From: Parapedobacter defluvii
GTDB taxonomy: Bacteria; Bacteroidota; Bacteroidia; Sphingobacteriales; Sphingobacteriaceae
DNA length: 64,000 nt
Direction: 5' to 3'
Assembly: GCF_014642075.1 (NCBI RefSeq)
Contig: NZ_BMIK01000016.1
Coordinates: 1-64,000 of the forward strand
Shown here: piece after piece, positions 42,201 to 51,179 of the stretch
Layout of the letters: each line of letters starts with the position of its first letter
Numbering within the stretch: position 1 is the first letter of the stretch
Position numbers and translations under genes: made by a program
Notes under the pieces: model-generated
Told to the model about the DNA's origin: nothing
What the model saw: only the letters and a program-made list of their open reading frames with translations
Database searches by the model: none

Positions 42201-42601
42201 AACGAATCGGTGACCTTACCAGTTACTTCCTGCTGGGATGGCTTCAGCGCTTCGCTGGGCAAGCTGATTTTTGTCTTCGGCAGCAGCGTAATGATATTTC
42301 CATTTATCCGGTAGTCAAACGGCTGCGATGCCATCAGGGCCGGCAGCACTTCGGAAATGTCCTTGTTTTTCACCGATAGGGTTACCGGTCTCGCCTGGTC
42401 GAAATACTCAGCCTTGAACAAAAAATTGTATCCGCTTTGCAGCTGGATATCCATCAGCACGGATTCGAATGAAGCTTTCTTCACCGTCAGGCTGATACGC
42501 TGCGCATATACATTCGCCGACACATTGAGCATACCGGCCAGCAGCAGTAGAAAGGTTAACTTCATAACCAAGAAATACTTAATCGGTTTATTATATTTCA
42601 T
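39269..42601 (-). CDS. SusC/RagA TonB-dependent outer-membrane transporter with STN domain
   Basis: The protein has about 1110 residues. After the signal peptide comes an STN domain (about 40-110, LTVKKASFESVLMDIQLQSG) that can signal to a FecR-type anti-sigma factor. A carboxypeptidase-regulatory-like domain follows (about 130-200, VTGKVTDSLGNPLAGVSISV), then the plug (SLAGQLAGIVAIQSS, IDGIERP-like LVDGIERPLDLVDPEDI) and the 22-strand barrel, which ends with an aromatic-hydrophobic residue pair. It imports oligosaccharides with TonB energy. ATGs at 42601, 42613 and 42640 are possible; 42601 leaves the most typical N-terminus. The 199-bp gap to fecR holds a hairpin. Confidence 0.93.
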   Translation of the reverse strand: MKYNKPIKYFLVMKLTFLLLLAGMLNVSANVYAQRISLTVKKASFESVLMDIQLQSGYNFLFKAEYFDQARPVTLSVKNKDISEVLPALMASQPFDYRINGNIITLLPKTKISLPSEALKPSQQEVTGKVTDSLGNPLAGVSISVRETKLGATTDADGRFRLTAKPGDILVCSNVGYIPQEVQVDASLVVSVVLKEEKANLDEVVVVAYGTQRKESVIGAITTITPGKLDQPVSKVSSSLAGQLAGIVAIQSSGEPGTGAQFWIRGVSTFGANSTPLILVDGIERPLDLVDPEDIESFSILKDATATAVYGVRGANGIVLVTTKRGKDKDKPTINARYERGYLEPTRMVKMANAEQWMDYYNDISFEGTQNVPFPDHVKQLYLTGADPDLYPNVDWMDAIFKPGTTNQRMNLNVTGGGRVARYYVSGSHLRENGIFEPVVTPNYNPEFNYQRFNFRSNLDINLTSSTVLSLNLSNQYERRNRLGVDMEVMYRILTSTPPISIPLEYSDGTHAMPLVGNNPYYSLNSTGYSEDFWNTSQSLISVTQDFSELVTPGLQANVKFSWDAVNAATLDKRKSPATFYATGRDEAGNLIFHQNTDGSDYLSLARSNRGNRTINLEASTTYNRNFADRHRVGGLILFSMREHTDNFPGDFIAAFPYRNIGIASRVTYSFLDRYFIEGNFGYNGSENFAPGKRFGLFPSLALGYILTNEPFFKDLTSTISLLKVRGSIGEIGNDQIGGNRRFAYNSEMKSATGYRFGSTGQRDLGGIATGHPGNPNVSWESAIKRNAGLELGLFNNLMIIADYFWENREGIYILQESVPSIVGINVPQYVNLGRMENKGVDASLEYSRSFGELHVQARGNFTYNRNKVLYNDKPTPIWPYQSFENKRLNQVSGLIAMGLFESEEDIANHPKQMFGEVKPGDIKYKDINGDGEVNVFDYVGIGYSPIPELNYGFGVSTAYKGIDLSLFFHGVGNVSRMIGGTAITGPNSNILVEGQIYADVAEKRWRPSNPDPDAEYARLSLAYNENNGQSSTFYLRDMTFLRLKNAELGYTFPSHWYKQAGFSSIRLYMQGVNLLTFSKFKLWDPELSTGDGRSYPQMKVFNLGVNVVL

Positions 42602-42742
42602 TGATACGTTATGCATTTCGCATACGCACGCAGTAGGCACAGCCGATGTACATTTGATACTTCAGGCTATTTCACTAAGTTTGTATGCTGGGTTTATAAA
42701 TTTGGATTTAGAACACCATCTTATCAGGCCCGGCTTTTTTCA

Positions 42743-42770
42743 CCGGATTCCGATGGCTGTCGGGATCCGG
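42743..42770. other. Hairpin between fecR and susC
   Basis: CCGGAT (42743-42748) pairs with ATCCGG (42765-42770), with an inner CCGA/TCGG extension. In the minus direction no T run follows, so it is not a clear terminator of fecR. It may set the level of susC transcript or be a processing site. In the plus direction it is followed by CTTCTTTTT, but no plus-strand gene lies before it. Confidence 0.4.
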
Positions 42771-42799
42771 CTTCTTTTTAAATGGGCCTTTATGCGTAC

Positions 42800-43972
42800 T
42801 TATTGACTCATAATGACCTTCCTCCCTTCTCGTTTAAATTGATATCCTGTATTTATTTCTAACGCTTGCAACAATTCAGACAACAAGACATTCCGCGAAA
42901 GCGTACCCCATAACGGAACCTCCGGAATGGCTTTATCGTATTCAAATTCCACGTCATACCATCTTTCTATCTGCCGCAGTACAACCGACAGTCCGATGCG
43001 GTCAAACGTAAATTTTCCGTCTTTCCAACTTGTGTAATAGGATACATTTACCGGCTTTACCTGAATACGGCCATCCCGGATTACTGCTTGCTGGCCCGGC
43101 TGCAGTTCGCGCCGGTTATTCCGATCACTCGCTTGGACCAAGCGTACGGCACCTTCCAATAGCGTGGTAGCCGGTGCACCTTCATTTTCATAAACATTGA
43201 TATTGAATTTGGTACCCAATACCTCCACTGCCTGTTGCTTACTTTTTACGATAAAAGGTTGATGCTTGTTGGCGGCTACTTCAAAATAACCTTCACCTTC
43301 CAGTTCCACTTCGCGGGTATCGCCGGTAAACCGGACCGGATAACGTAGTGAGGAAGCCGCATTCAGCCATACGTTGGAGCCATCCGGAAGCGTTACCTGG
43401 TACTGCCCACCCCGGGATGTCGTCAATGTTGCGTATTGGATACCCGCTTCGCCTTCGCTAACCTGGGTCACCAATGCACCGCCCTCATAACGTATCACAC
43501 CCGGTTCTACTTTTACTCCCAGCTGGGTGCTGTCCAACACGATTGTTTCCCCACCTTCTACCACCAGAATGGCGCGGTTCCCACCCGGCTGGATATCCGC
43601 CAATTGCGGTATCTGCACGGTGTTGTCAGCGGTTTCATGACGATACAGATAAAAGGCTGCACCGACCGACAGTGCCACCGCCAGCACGGCGGCAACCCGC
43701 AGGTAAGCTACCCTCCTCCGTTTTATCCAAACCTTACGTTCAGCACCCTCGGCCATTGCCTTCACCCGGTTTAACACATGGCTATCCAAGCCATCCAATA
43801 GCTGATGAAGTTGCTCAGCCTGATCGGGAGAAATATGGTCATCGGTCAGCGCGGAGCGGATTAACGCGATCATTTCAGCCCGGTTGTCTGGTTGGCCTAC
43901 GTAATCCATCAGCTCCTGCAGTTCCGTCCGACTTATGTTGTTTTGCAAATATTTGCGAAAGAGGTCTACCAT
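42800..43972 (-). CDS. FecR-family anti-sigma factor
   Basis: The 390-residue protein has a cytoplasmic N-terminal part (MVDLFRKYLQNNISRTELQE, helices that bind an ECF sigma factor), one membrane helix at about 95-115 (LRVAAVLAVALSVGAAFYLY), the periplasmic FecR domain (TSRGGQYQVTLPDGSNVWLN, FEVAANKHQPFIVKSKQQAV, NVYENEGAPATTLLEGAVRL) and the C-terminal DUF4974-type domain (ISYYTSW-like region) that contacts the STN domain of SusC. The ATG at 43972 starts the usual sequence. No sigma-factor gene lies upstream as would be expected; the next gene there is a permease on the other strand. Confidence 0.92.
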   Translation of the reverse strand: MVDLFRKYLQNNISRTELQELMDYVGQPDNRAEMIALIRSALTDDHISPDQAEQLHQLLDGLDSHVLNRVKAMAEGAERKVWIKRRRVAYLRVAAVLAVALSVGAAFYLYRHETADNTVQIPQLADIQPGGNRAILVVEGGETIVLDSTQLGVKVEPGVIRYEGGALVTQVSEGEAGIQYATLTTSRGGQYQVTLPDGSNVWLNAASSLRYPVRFTGDTREVELEGEGYFEVAANKHQPFIVKSKQQAVEVLGTKFNINVYENEGAPATTLLEGAVRLVQASDRNNRRELQPGQQAVIRDGRIQVKPVNVSYYTSWKDGKFTFDRIGLSVVLRQIERWYDVEFEYDKAIPEVPLWGTLSRNVLLSELLQALEINTGYQFKREGRKVIMSQ

Positions 43973-44152
43973 GGTATTCCGTTTTTTATACGGTTTTTTG
44001 ACGCAATACGCTGTTGGGGCAGAAAGCACCTGCCCGAAAAACCAACAAATTCATAAATTACTGGCAATCAGCTAGAAAAATTTAAAACATTCCAATTATT
44101 TTTTTGTTCCATTCTCAAACCTCTTACAACTAGTGTTGTCCATTTATTTCAC

Positions 44153-44160
44153 TATCTTTG
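44153..44160 (+). promoter_or_regulatory. -7 box of the AI-2E family gene
   Basis: A perfect TATCTTTG overlaps a possible TTG start at 44158, which therefore cannot be the true start. The ATG at 44200, 40 nt downstream, is preferred. Confidence 0.55.
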
Positions 44161-44199
44161 AAAGAGGGAAAATTACAAAAACGGCTTTATCTGAATCGT

Positions 44200-45378
44200 A
44201 TGCAAGAAACTCCTACCAAACGGCCTTATGTATTGGAATTGGCTGCAAGTTTGATTTCGCTGGCGCTCATCATTGCGTTGATGTATGTACTGCAAGGCGT
44301 ACTGCTGCCCCTGATGTTTTCGATCCTCATTGCCATTTCGCTTTATCCGGTGGCGGGGACGTTGGAACGGCTCCGGTTGGGGAAAGCCTTTTCCGCGCTG
44401 TTAGCGGTTATCCTGGCCATCGCCATCCTTTCCGGCCTCATCTGGTTTATCATCCATCAAGTAATCGTCATCGGCCGTGATGGTGCAGAAATCCAGACCA
44501 AATTTCTATCCATTTTTGACACCATCCAGCAATGGCTGCAGGAGCGTTTCGGGCTGGAACCGACCGACGTTGTTGAGCGGCTGAGAGGACAGGCCAACCA
44601 GATATTGTCCAACGCGGCATCATATGTGACCGCTGCATTCGGCTCGCTGGGCAATATTTTGGCCGGCGCAGTTTTGGTGCCGCTGTTCTCCTTTTTTTTA
44701 CTTTACTACCGGGTTTTCTTCCGTGAATTTTTCTTCCGGGCGTTCCGTTCTACGCCTCAGGATGTAGTACATACCACCCTGAACAAAATTTATACCGTGG
44801 TACAGAGTTACCTGTTGGGATTGGTTACCGTAATGGGTATTGTGGCCATACTTAACACCGTGGGGTTGTGGATTATGGGCATCCAATATGCCTGGTTTTT
44901 CGGAACCCTGGCATCACTGCTTATGTTATTGCCCTACATAGGAATTGCCATCGGCTCCATACTTCCGGCGTTATTTGCGCTGGCCACCAAAGACAGTGCC
45001 TGGTATGCCGTGGGGGTCATCGCATGGTTCCAGGTGGTGCAATTCCTGGAAGGCAACGTAATCACCCCCAATATTGTGGGCAGCAAAGTCAGCATCAACC
45101 CGCTCATGGCCATTATTTCCATCTTATTGGGCGGTATGCTCTTTGGCCTCGCCGGATTGATCCTGGCACTTCCGCTTACCGCTACGATTAAAGTTATTTT
45201 CGATGCCATACCATCGATGAATGCGTTCGGATTTCTCATCGGCGAACCCGAGAAATATCACCTCAAACGGTATTCTACAAAAATCCTCCTGAAGCGATGG
45301 AACCTACGTGATATACTGGAAGCCAAAGAACGGAAAGCGAAAAATGAAACCGGAACCGACGAGAACAAAGAGCTGTAG
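44200..45378 (+). CDS. AI-2E family transporter (PerM/YdiK-like)
   Basis: The 392-residue inner-membrane protein has about eight hydrophobic segments. The N-terminal pair (LELAASLISLALIIALMYVL, then LLPLMFSILIAISLYPVAGT), the long periplasmic-type helix region (about 100-160) and the C-terminal block LLPYIGIAIGSILPALFALA, with NPLMAIISILLGGMLFGLAG, are diagnostic of the family. Members export small molecules or act as sodium-proton antiporters; the substrate here is unknown. The start is set by the promoter. Confidence 0.88.
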   Translation: MQETPTKRPYVLELAASLISLALIIALMYVLQGVLLPLMFSILIAISLYPVAGTLERLRLGKAFSALLAVILAIAILSGLIWFIIHQVIVIGRDGAEIQTKFLSIFDTIQQWLQERFGLEPTDVVERLRGQANQILSNAASYVTAAFGSLGNILAGAVLVPLFSFFLLYYRVFFREFFFRAFRSTPQDVVHTTLNKIYTVVQSYLLGLVTVMGIVAILNTVGLWIMGIQYAWFFGTLASLLMLLPYIGIAIGSILPALFALATKDSAWYAVGVIAWFQVVQFLEGNVITPNIVGSKVSINPLMAIISILLGGMLFGLAGLILALPLTATIKVIFDAIPSMNAFGFLIGEPEKYHLKRYSTKILLKRWNLRDILEAKERKAKNETGTDENKEL

Positions 45379-45485
45379 ATGCGACCGGCACGTTCAGGTC
45401 TATAACTAATGTTGCTTCCAAAGGCGAACAATTGAGGCATTCTACTGTTATTATAGTGAAGTGTAAAGCTATAAACAGAGACGTC

Positions 45486-45671
45486 ATGAAAAGAAAGAGC
45501 ATCGCTGAAACACCTGAGAAAAACCGTAATGCAGAAATGGGCCACCCAACGTCCGATAAAACATTCAAGGACATGCGAACCCTAAAACGTCACCAGGGCC
45601 TGCCCAATGCGGGTGGTGTCCGTACGGGCAAGTCCAAGATAGATAACGGCCAAGGTAACGAAAACAGTTAA
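45486..45671 (+). CDS. Small hypothetical basic protein
   Basis: The 61-residue open frame starts MKRKSIAETPEKNRNAEMGH and runs KTFKDMRTLKRHQGLPNAGG. It is rich in charged and small residues and probably disordered. Its last codons overlap the end of the convergent RND gene by 4 bp. No family, promoter or ribosome site is clear. It may be real because composition and codon use look protein-like, but it could be chance. Confidence 0.4.
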   Translation: MKRKSIAETPEKNRNAEMGHPTSDKTFKDMRTLKRHQGLPNAGGVRTGKSKIDNGQGNENS

Positions 45672-48600
45672 TCTGTTTTCATGTCGATCTTCGGTGGCAT
45701 CAATTTGTAAACGACCGGTGTAACCACACGTGATAACAGGGTCGAACTGATCAGTCCACCGATCATTACCACCGCGAGGGGTGAAATGAGTGGATTGCTT
45801 GACCAAGCAATGGGCAGTAATCCACCTATTGCGGTCAACGACGTGAGGATAATGGGTAGAAAACGCATCTCCCCCGCTTTTTCAATCGCTTCATTGAGTT
45901 CCATACCCTCCCGGCGTAACTGATTCGTAAAATCGACCAATAGGATCGTGTTTTTCACCTCGATCCCCGCCAGTGCCACCAGCCCGATGGTGGCAACGAA
46001 CGATAGTGTATTGCCTGTGACCAAGAGCGCCAGTGCCGCCCCCACAATACCCAGCGGAATGACCGAAAGCACAATCAGGGTACTTTTTAACGTCTTGAAT
46101 TCAAGCACTAGCACGGCTATGAACAAAAACACCGTAACGAGTATCACGGTACCGAAGCCGCCGAACGACTGTTCCCGGCTTTCTACCTCTCCCCCCATCT
46201 CGTAGTGGTAGCCTACGGGCAGCTTCATGGCATCCATTTGACTCGCAACGTCTTGTATCACCTCGTCGTTGGTATACCCGGCATCGACGAAGCAATTGAC
46301 CGAAACCGTACGGTCGCGGTTGAAGTGGTAGATGGCGGGTGGTGAAGGGACCAATTTTAATGCAGCGAGTTGACTGAAAGGTATCGCGGTTCCCTGTACG
46401 TTGTCAACGTAAATGGCGTCAAATACCGACAGATCGGGATACGCCGCCCTGGGTACGCTGAGCCGCACGAGGTAATCGTCATCGTCTGATGCAGGGTCTG
46501 TATAGGTAGTCACGTCAACGCCGGCCAGTACCATGCGGACCGTCCGGTCGATGTTGGCACTCGGCACCCCCAGCGCCAACGCTTTGTCGCGCTGTATGTC
46601 TACCTGGATATCCGTCTTATCGTTGCGTACCGGATTATTCACATACAGTGCCCCGGGCGTTTGCTCCATCATCTGCTCCACCCGGTAAGCAAGTTGCTTC
46701 AATGTATCCAGGTTATCCCCAAAGAGCCGTACTTCCACCGGGGAAATAACCGGAACCCCCTGCTCGAAATTCTTCACTTCCACCTTAGCGCCCAAATAGG
46801 GTGTCCAGCGTTGCCGGAGTCGTTCGATCAGCGCCTCTTTGTCCCTCGATGGAGTTTCCGGCTGCAATTGCACAAATATTTCAGCAAAATCAGCCCGTTC
46901 ATTGGCTTGCTCTACATTGTAGTAAATCCGTGGATTTCCTTTGCCCACGTTGGATGCGAAGTACTGCACTTCCGGCAATGAATCCAGCTGTCTTTCGATC
47001 TGACGCGTAATGCTGTCCGTTGTGTAGATATTCGCTTGCAGCGGTGCGCTGATCCGGATCAGGAACTGCGGCTTTTCCGACGCAGGAAACAGGCTAAAGC
47101 CGATAACGGGAATAAGGGCCAAAGCGCCCACAAAGATCAACACGGCAATCACCACGGTATGCCAGGGGCGCTTCAATGCCCGGTCGAGCAATACGGAATA
47201 CGTGCGGTGTATCGTCCGCTGCAGCCAGCGCAGTACGGCATTCCCCTCGGGGTTTTCATGGGGTTTCAGCAGGCGGCTGGAAAGAAAAGGCACCACCAGC
47301 AGGGCCACAAGCATAGATGCGAGTACGGATCCGATGACCGACATGGGCAGACTGCGGATGAAGTCGCCCGCCTGCTCCGGCATAAACATGAGCGGCATGA
47401 AGGCGATGGCCAGCGTAGCCGTACACCCTACCACGGCCAGCGCGATCTGGTGGGTGCCCTTGATGGCGGCTTCCACGCGCGAAAACCCCTCCCGCATCCA
47501 CCGTTCGATATTTTCGACGACGACAATGCTGTCGTCCACGACCAGCCCCAGGGCAACCACAAACCCGACGATACTCAACTGGTTCAACGAATAGCCAAAC
47601 ACATTGAGTACAATCACACCCATCGCCAACGATAAGGGCACGGCGATCATCACGACCAGCGATGCCCGTGTGCCCAACGGCAGCAGGGTAATAAGGACCA
47701 GGGTTACCGCGATCAGGAAGTCGACCCCCAGGCCACTCAGCCGCTTATTTACATTTTCGCCCTGATCAAAATGCAGCACCATATCGATGTTTTCCGGCAG
47801 GCGTTCCCTGAATTGGTCCAATACCTGCCGGTAAGCCTCCTGTGTACGGCTGATGTTCTCGCCGGCTTTTTGTGCCGCATTGACAAATACGGCACGGTAT
47901 CCGTTCAAACGGGTAATGTGTGTTTCCGGCGCAAAATCGGTGTATACATCGGCGATGTCCCGCAGCAGGATGTTTTTTCCCTGCGCGCTTGATACAATGG
48001 TATTCCGGATACTTTCAACGCTTTGGTAGTTGCCACTGGTTTTGATACTGAACACCTTTCCACCCGCCAGCACGCTGCCACCGGGAATATTCGCCCCTTC
48101 GCTCTGGATGGCTTGCATCACCTGGTTGAGCGGAATCCCCAATTGCGCCAGGCGGGCGGGCTCAACATCCACACGGACCAGCTGATCCGTCAGGCCGCTC
48201 ACCTTGACTTCCTTCAATGCCTTTACCTTCTCCAGCTCTTCCTTGAGATCGTCGGACACCTCTTTCATCACTTTGCGCGATGCATTTTCAGAAATCAGTG
48301 CCACTTGCAGCACGTTGACACCCGTCGGGTCAATCTGCTGCACGTCGATGCTGTACAGCTCGGCCGGCAACTGAGGGCGCAACGCGCTTACCTCGCGGAT
48401 CAGCTCCTGGTATTTATTGTCGTAATCTACGCCGTGCTCATATTCCACGAACAGCACCGCCAAACCGTTCAGGATCGTAGTCCGGATGCGTTTGATGTTA
48501 TCCAGGTCATACAGCCGTGATTCGACGGGCTTGACCACCAGTTGCTCCATGTCCTTGGGATTCGTACCGGGATAAATCACCACCACCGGAAAATTGGCGG

Positions 48601-48724
48601 GCTGCATCTCGGGGTCTTCCGCCCGGGGCATGGTGAGGATGCTGCTTACGCCGATGGCGATGATCATCAGCACCATGATGAGCGTAAACTGATAGTTCTT
48701 AATCGGATATTTGATCAAGTCCAT
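45668..48724 (-). CDS. RND multidrug efflux permease (AcrB/HAE1-like)
   Basis: The 1018-residue inner-membrane pump has 12 membrane helices and two large periplasmic loops. The N-terminus (MDLIKYPIKNYQFTLIMVLM), the PGTNPKDMEQLVVKPVESRL segment and, in helix 4, GLVVDDSIVVVENIER are present; the latter holds the paired aspartates of the proton relay (D407-D408 of AcrB). The pump takes substrates from the periplasm and passes them to the TolC channel. It is the last gene of tetR-tolC-adaptor-RND; the gap to the adaptor is 6 bp. Confidence 0.94.
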   Translation of the reverse strand: MDLIKYPIKNYQFTLIMVLMIIAIGVSSILTMPRAEDPEMQPANFPVVVIYPGTNPKDMEQLVVKPVESRLYDLDNIKRIRTTILNGLAVLFVEYEHGVDYDNKYQELIREVSALRPQLPAELYSIDVQQIDPTGVNVLQVALISENASRKVMKEVSDDLKEELEKVKALKEVKVSGLTDQLVRVDVEPARLAQLGIPLNQVMQAIQSEGANIPGGSVLAGGKVFSIKTSGNYQSVESIRNTIVSSAQGKNILLRDIADVYTDFAPETHITRLNGYRAVFVNAAQKAGENISRTQEAYRQVLDQFRERLPENIDMVLHFDQGENVNKRLSGLGVDFLIAVTLVLITLLPLGTRASLVVMIAVPLSLAMGVIVLNVFGYSLNQLSIVGFVVALGLVVDDSIVVVENIERWMREGFSRVEAAIKGTHQIALAVVGCTATLAIAFMPLMFMPEQAGDFIRSLPMSVIGSVLASMLVALLVVPFLSSRLLKPHENPEGNAVLRWLQRTIHRTYSVLLDRALKRPWHTVVIAVLIFVGALALIPVIGFSLFPASEKPQFLIRISAPLQANIYTTDSITRQIERQLDSLPEVQYFASNVGKGNPRIYYNVEQANERADFAEIFVQLQPETPSRDKEALIERLRQRWTPYLGAKVEVKNFEQGVPVISPVEVRLFGDNLDTLKQLAYRVEQMMEQTPGALYVNNPVRNDKTDIQVDIQRDKALALGVPSANIDRTVRMVLAGVDVTTYTDPASDDDDYLVRLSVPRAAYPDLSVFDAIYVDNVQGTAIPFSQLAALKLVPSPPAIYHFNRDRTVSVNCFVDAGYTNDEVIQDVASQMDAMKLPVGYHYEMGGEVESREQSFGGFGTVILVTVFLFIAVLVLEFKTLKSTLIVLSVIPLGIVGAALALLVTGNTLSFVATIGLVALAGIEVKNTILLVDFTNQLRREGMELNEAIEKAGEMRFLPIILTSLTAIGGLLPIAWSSNPLISPLAVVMIGGLISSTLLSRVVTPVVYKLMPPKIDMKTD

Positions 48725-48730
48725 GGCTTT

Positions 48731-49780
48731 CTATTTTACCGTTATTTTTGAACCATCCCGGAGGTAAGGGCTGCCCGATACGATCAGCGAAGTCGCATCT
48801 TCCAGTCCGCCGGTCACCACGACACGGTCTTTCTGTATCCCGCCCACCTGTACCTGAACCCGTCGGGCTGTTTGGCCGTCGTCGGTAACGAATACGTAAC
48901 CCGTCCCTGCATCGCCATCCAGCAGTGCTTCGTAAGGAATAAACCACGCACCTTTTTTAGCCGACAAATGGATTTCCGCCTTACCGAACATGCCCGAAGC
49001 TACGTTGAGAAGTTCGCTCCCTGTTAATTTCAGGTAAACGGTAAACGTTCCCGACTGCGGATCGATGCCTTCGGATTTACGGAACACTGTCGCCTGAAAG
49101 CGTTTATTGGGAGCTGCATCGGCGGTTATTTCCGCCTTGTCGCCCAATTGAATGGCCGACCATTGCCGGTCGCTCACGCCAACCTTAAGCAGCCAGCCAT
49201 TGCGGCCCGTACTGCTCACCACCAAAACCGGGGTACCCGGCCCAACCACCTGGCCCGTGCTGGCCGGACGCTGCAACACGTAACCGTCGAATGCCGCATG
49301 GATGCGGGCATGTCCTAAGTTGTAGGCCGCGCGTTCTGCATCCTGTTTGGCGGCTTCAAACGCCGTTTGTGCATTTTCCATCTGCTCCTGGGTGGCTACA
49401 CTGTCAAGAAACAGCTGCCGGGCACGCTGGTAGTCACGCTCGGCCTTTTCCAGTCCGAGCTGTGCCTGCCTGACCGCAGTGTTGATTTCCGTAGGTTCCA
49501 ACGACGCCAACAACTGCCCCTTCCGGAAGGCGTCTCCCTCTTTCACATGGATCTGCTGAATGATTCCACCGTTTTTAAAGGCCAGTGCGGTTTCGTCATC
49601 GGTCGTGAATGTGCCCGTGGCTGCAATTGCCTGTGCAGTATCCTGGGTGGCCAGTTGGAGAATGCGCACTGGGATCACATTGCTGTCGGCCAGCCCATCG
49701 GCACGCTGTCCGTCGTGCCCGCAGGCACCGAGGCCGAGTACGAGGGCTATGTAATGATAGGGAAATGATTTCAAGTCCAT
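48731..49780 (-). CDS. RND efflux periplasmic adaptor (membrane fusion protein)
   Basis: The 349-residue adaptor has a lipobox-like cysteine (LGLGACG) in the signal region, a lipoyl/hairpin block (FKNGGIIQQIHVKEGDAFRK and GQLLASLEPTEINTAVRQAQ, then the coiled-coil RQAQLGLEKAERDYQRARQL), the second lipoyl half (HARIHAAFDGYVLQRPASTG) and the beta-barrel and membrane-proximal domains. It bridges the inner-membrane pump and the TolC channel. It follows the tolC gene by 12 bp. Confidence 0.92.
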   Translation of the reverse strand: MDLKSFPYHYIALVLGLGACGHDGQRADGLADSNVIPVRILQLATQDTAQAIAATGTFTTDDETALAFKNGGIIQQIHVKEGDAFRKGQLLASLEPTEINTAVRQAQLGLEKAERDYQRARQLFLDSVATQEQMENAQTAFEAAKQDAERAAYNLGHARIHAAFDGYVLQRPASTGQVVGPGTPVLVVSSTGRNGWLLKVGVSDRQWSAIQLGDKAEITADAAPNKRFQATVFRKSEGIDPQSGTFTVYLKLTGSELLNVASGMFGKAEIHLSAKKGAWFIPYEALLDGDAGTGYVFVTDDGQTARRVQVQVGGIQKDRVVVTGGLEDATSLIVSGSPYLRDGSKITVK

Positions 49781-49792
49781 TGTCTTGTATTT

Positions 49793-51148
49793 TTAGGGGG
49801 TAAGGGGATAGCTTGCTTGTTCGCGTTCGAGGCTTGCCGCCGCGGAAAGCACCTGATAGGTGTTGATCAATACGGCCATGCTGGCCGAGGTATATTGATT
49901 GCGCGCATCCACGGTCTCGATGTAACTGTTCGATCCGGCCTGATAGCCCTTTGTGATCAACCGGCGATAAGCCTGCGCCGCGTCCAGTTGGCTTTTTGCC
50001 GACTGATAATTTTTCCAGGCCGACCGAAGGTTATGGTAGGCTACCGAACTGGAAAGCTGCAGCTGTTGTTTTGCGTGCGCCAGCTGCAGCTGCGCATCCT
50101 GCAGATCGAGGCGCGACTGCTGGATTTTGTATTTATTTCGGTTGCCACTGAAAATCGGAAATTCCAATTGCAGCCCCGCCATATAATACCGCGTCTGCCC
50201 GTTGAAGTGGAAACCCTCCGATTGCGATCCGAGGTCGAGGAACGCATTCAGTTTCGGAACGGCAAACTGCCGATCCATTTTAAGCATTGTTGAACGGATA
50301 TCGATGGCAGTCGACAACGATTTCAGTTCCTCCCGCTCACCGCCGGTATCGCTGTCGCCATGCACGATAGATGCCGCCCGCATGAGCGCGGCTTCATGAT
50401 CAAAGGAGGTATCGACCGCAGCATCTTCCGTGCGGTTGAGCAGGCTGTTGAAATAAGCCCGCGCATTCCGCGCCTTCATTTCGGCATCGTTCAGTTTGGC
50501 TTCAGACTCGGCGACCTCGCTGTTCGAACGGAGCACGTAGGCCGGCAGCCCTTTTCCGTTCTCCACCAGTTTTTCGTTGGTACGCTGCCCTTCCCGGGCC
50601 AGATCCAGCGCCGCCCGGTAGATATCGGTAGCCCGCAGCGCACTGAGGTAATTGAAATAGGCCACCTTGATTTCCTTGATCAGCTCGCGTTTGTAGATAT
50701 CCACATCCAATTCGCTGAGTTGCAATTGCTGTTCGTGGATACGCTTGTTATGGCCGATATCCGTATTAATAAGCGGCATGGTGGTGCGGATGTGCGCATC
50801 GTAATAATTTTTCGGCAGGAAATTGATGGTTTCGTTTTCAATCTCAGGAAAATTGCCGGATCCCGTCAGCTCGTTAAGTGTACGGTATACCGGATTGAGC
50901 ATGTCTCCTATCGGCAGGGGTATATTCCGTCCCCCATCGGCTGTCTGATACCCCGCTTGCAAGGCCACGATGGGAAGATACATGCTCCGGGCAGATTTCA
51001 ACGCATACGTGGCCTTTTGAAGCGATACGTGACGCTGTTTCAGCACCAGGTTGCTTTCCATCCCTTCGTTAACGTAACGATCCAACACCGCTTGTGCCAT
51101 TCCCTGCCCGACGGTAAGCCCCAATAATAGTATTAATACCGTTCTCAT
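49793..51148 (-). CDS. TolC-family outer-membrane channel
   Basis: The 451-residue protein has a signal peptide (about 1-20) and the two long coiled-coil repeats of TolC proteins (ATYALKSARSMYLPIVALQA near 45 and LQLSSSVAYHNLRSAWKNYQ near 380), with the KRELIKEIKVAYFNYLSALR helix in the middle. It forms the exit duct of the efflux system. The gene starts just behind an operator-like site at 51151-51163, 31 bp after tetR ends. Confidence 0.92.
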   Translation of the reverse strand: MRTVLILLLGLTVGQGMAQAVLDRYVNEGMESNLVLKQRHVSLQKATYALKSARSMYLPIVALQAGYQTADGGRNIPLPIGDMLNPVYRTLNELTGSGNFPEIENETINFLPKNYYDAHIRTTMPLINTDIGHNKRIHEQQLQLSELDVDIYKRELIKEIKVAYFNYLSALRATDIYRAALDLAREGQRTNEKLVENGKGLPAYVLRSNSEVAESEAKLNDAEMKARNARAYFNSLLNRTEDAAVDTSFDHEAALMRAASIVHGDSDTGGEREELKSLSTAIDIRSTMLKMDRQFAVPKLNAFLDLGSQSEGFHFNGQTRYYMAGLQLEFPIFSGNRNKYKIQQSRLDLQDAQLQLAHAKQQLQLSSSVAYHNLRSAWKNYQSAKSQLDAAQAYRRLITKGYQAGSNSYIETVDARNQYTSASMAVLINTYQVLSAAASLEREQASYPLTP

Positions 51149-51150
51149 TC

Positions 51151-51179
51151 TTAACAGTGTTTACTTATAAACAAAAATA
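51151..51179 (-). promoter_or_regulatory. Second operator and internal promoter before tolC
   Basis: TTAACAGTGTTTA (51151-51163) matches the palindrome at 51852-51864 in 12 of 13 positions on the opposite strand. In the minus direction a perfect -7 box TATTTTTG (51172-51179) lies upstream of it. A repressor bound between box and ATG would act as a roadblock for the efflux genes. Confidence 0.6.

Noticed and set aside
42743-42770. Hairpin considered as terminator of fecR
   Set aside because: No T run follows in the minus direction, so it is listed only as a hairpin of unknown role.
43973-44157. Search for an ECF sigma gene upstream of fecR
   Set aside because: Only 185 bp of AT-rich intergenic DNA lie before the divergent permease; there is no room for one.
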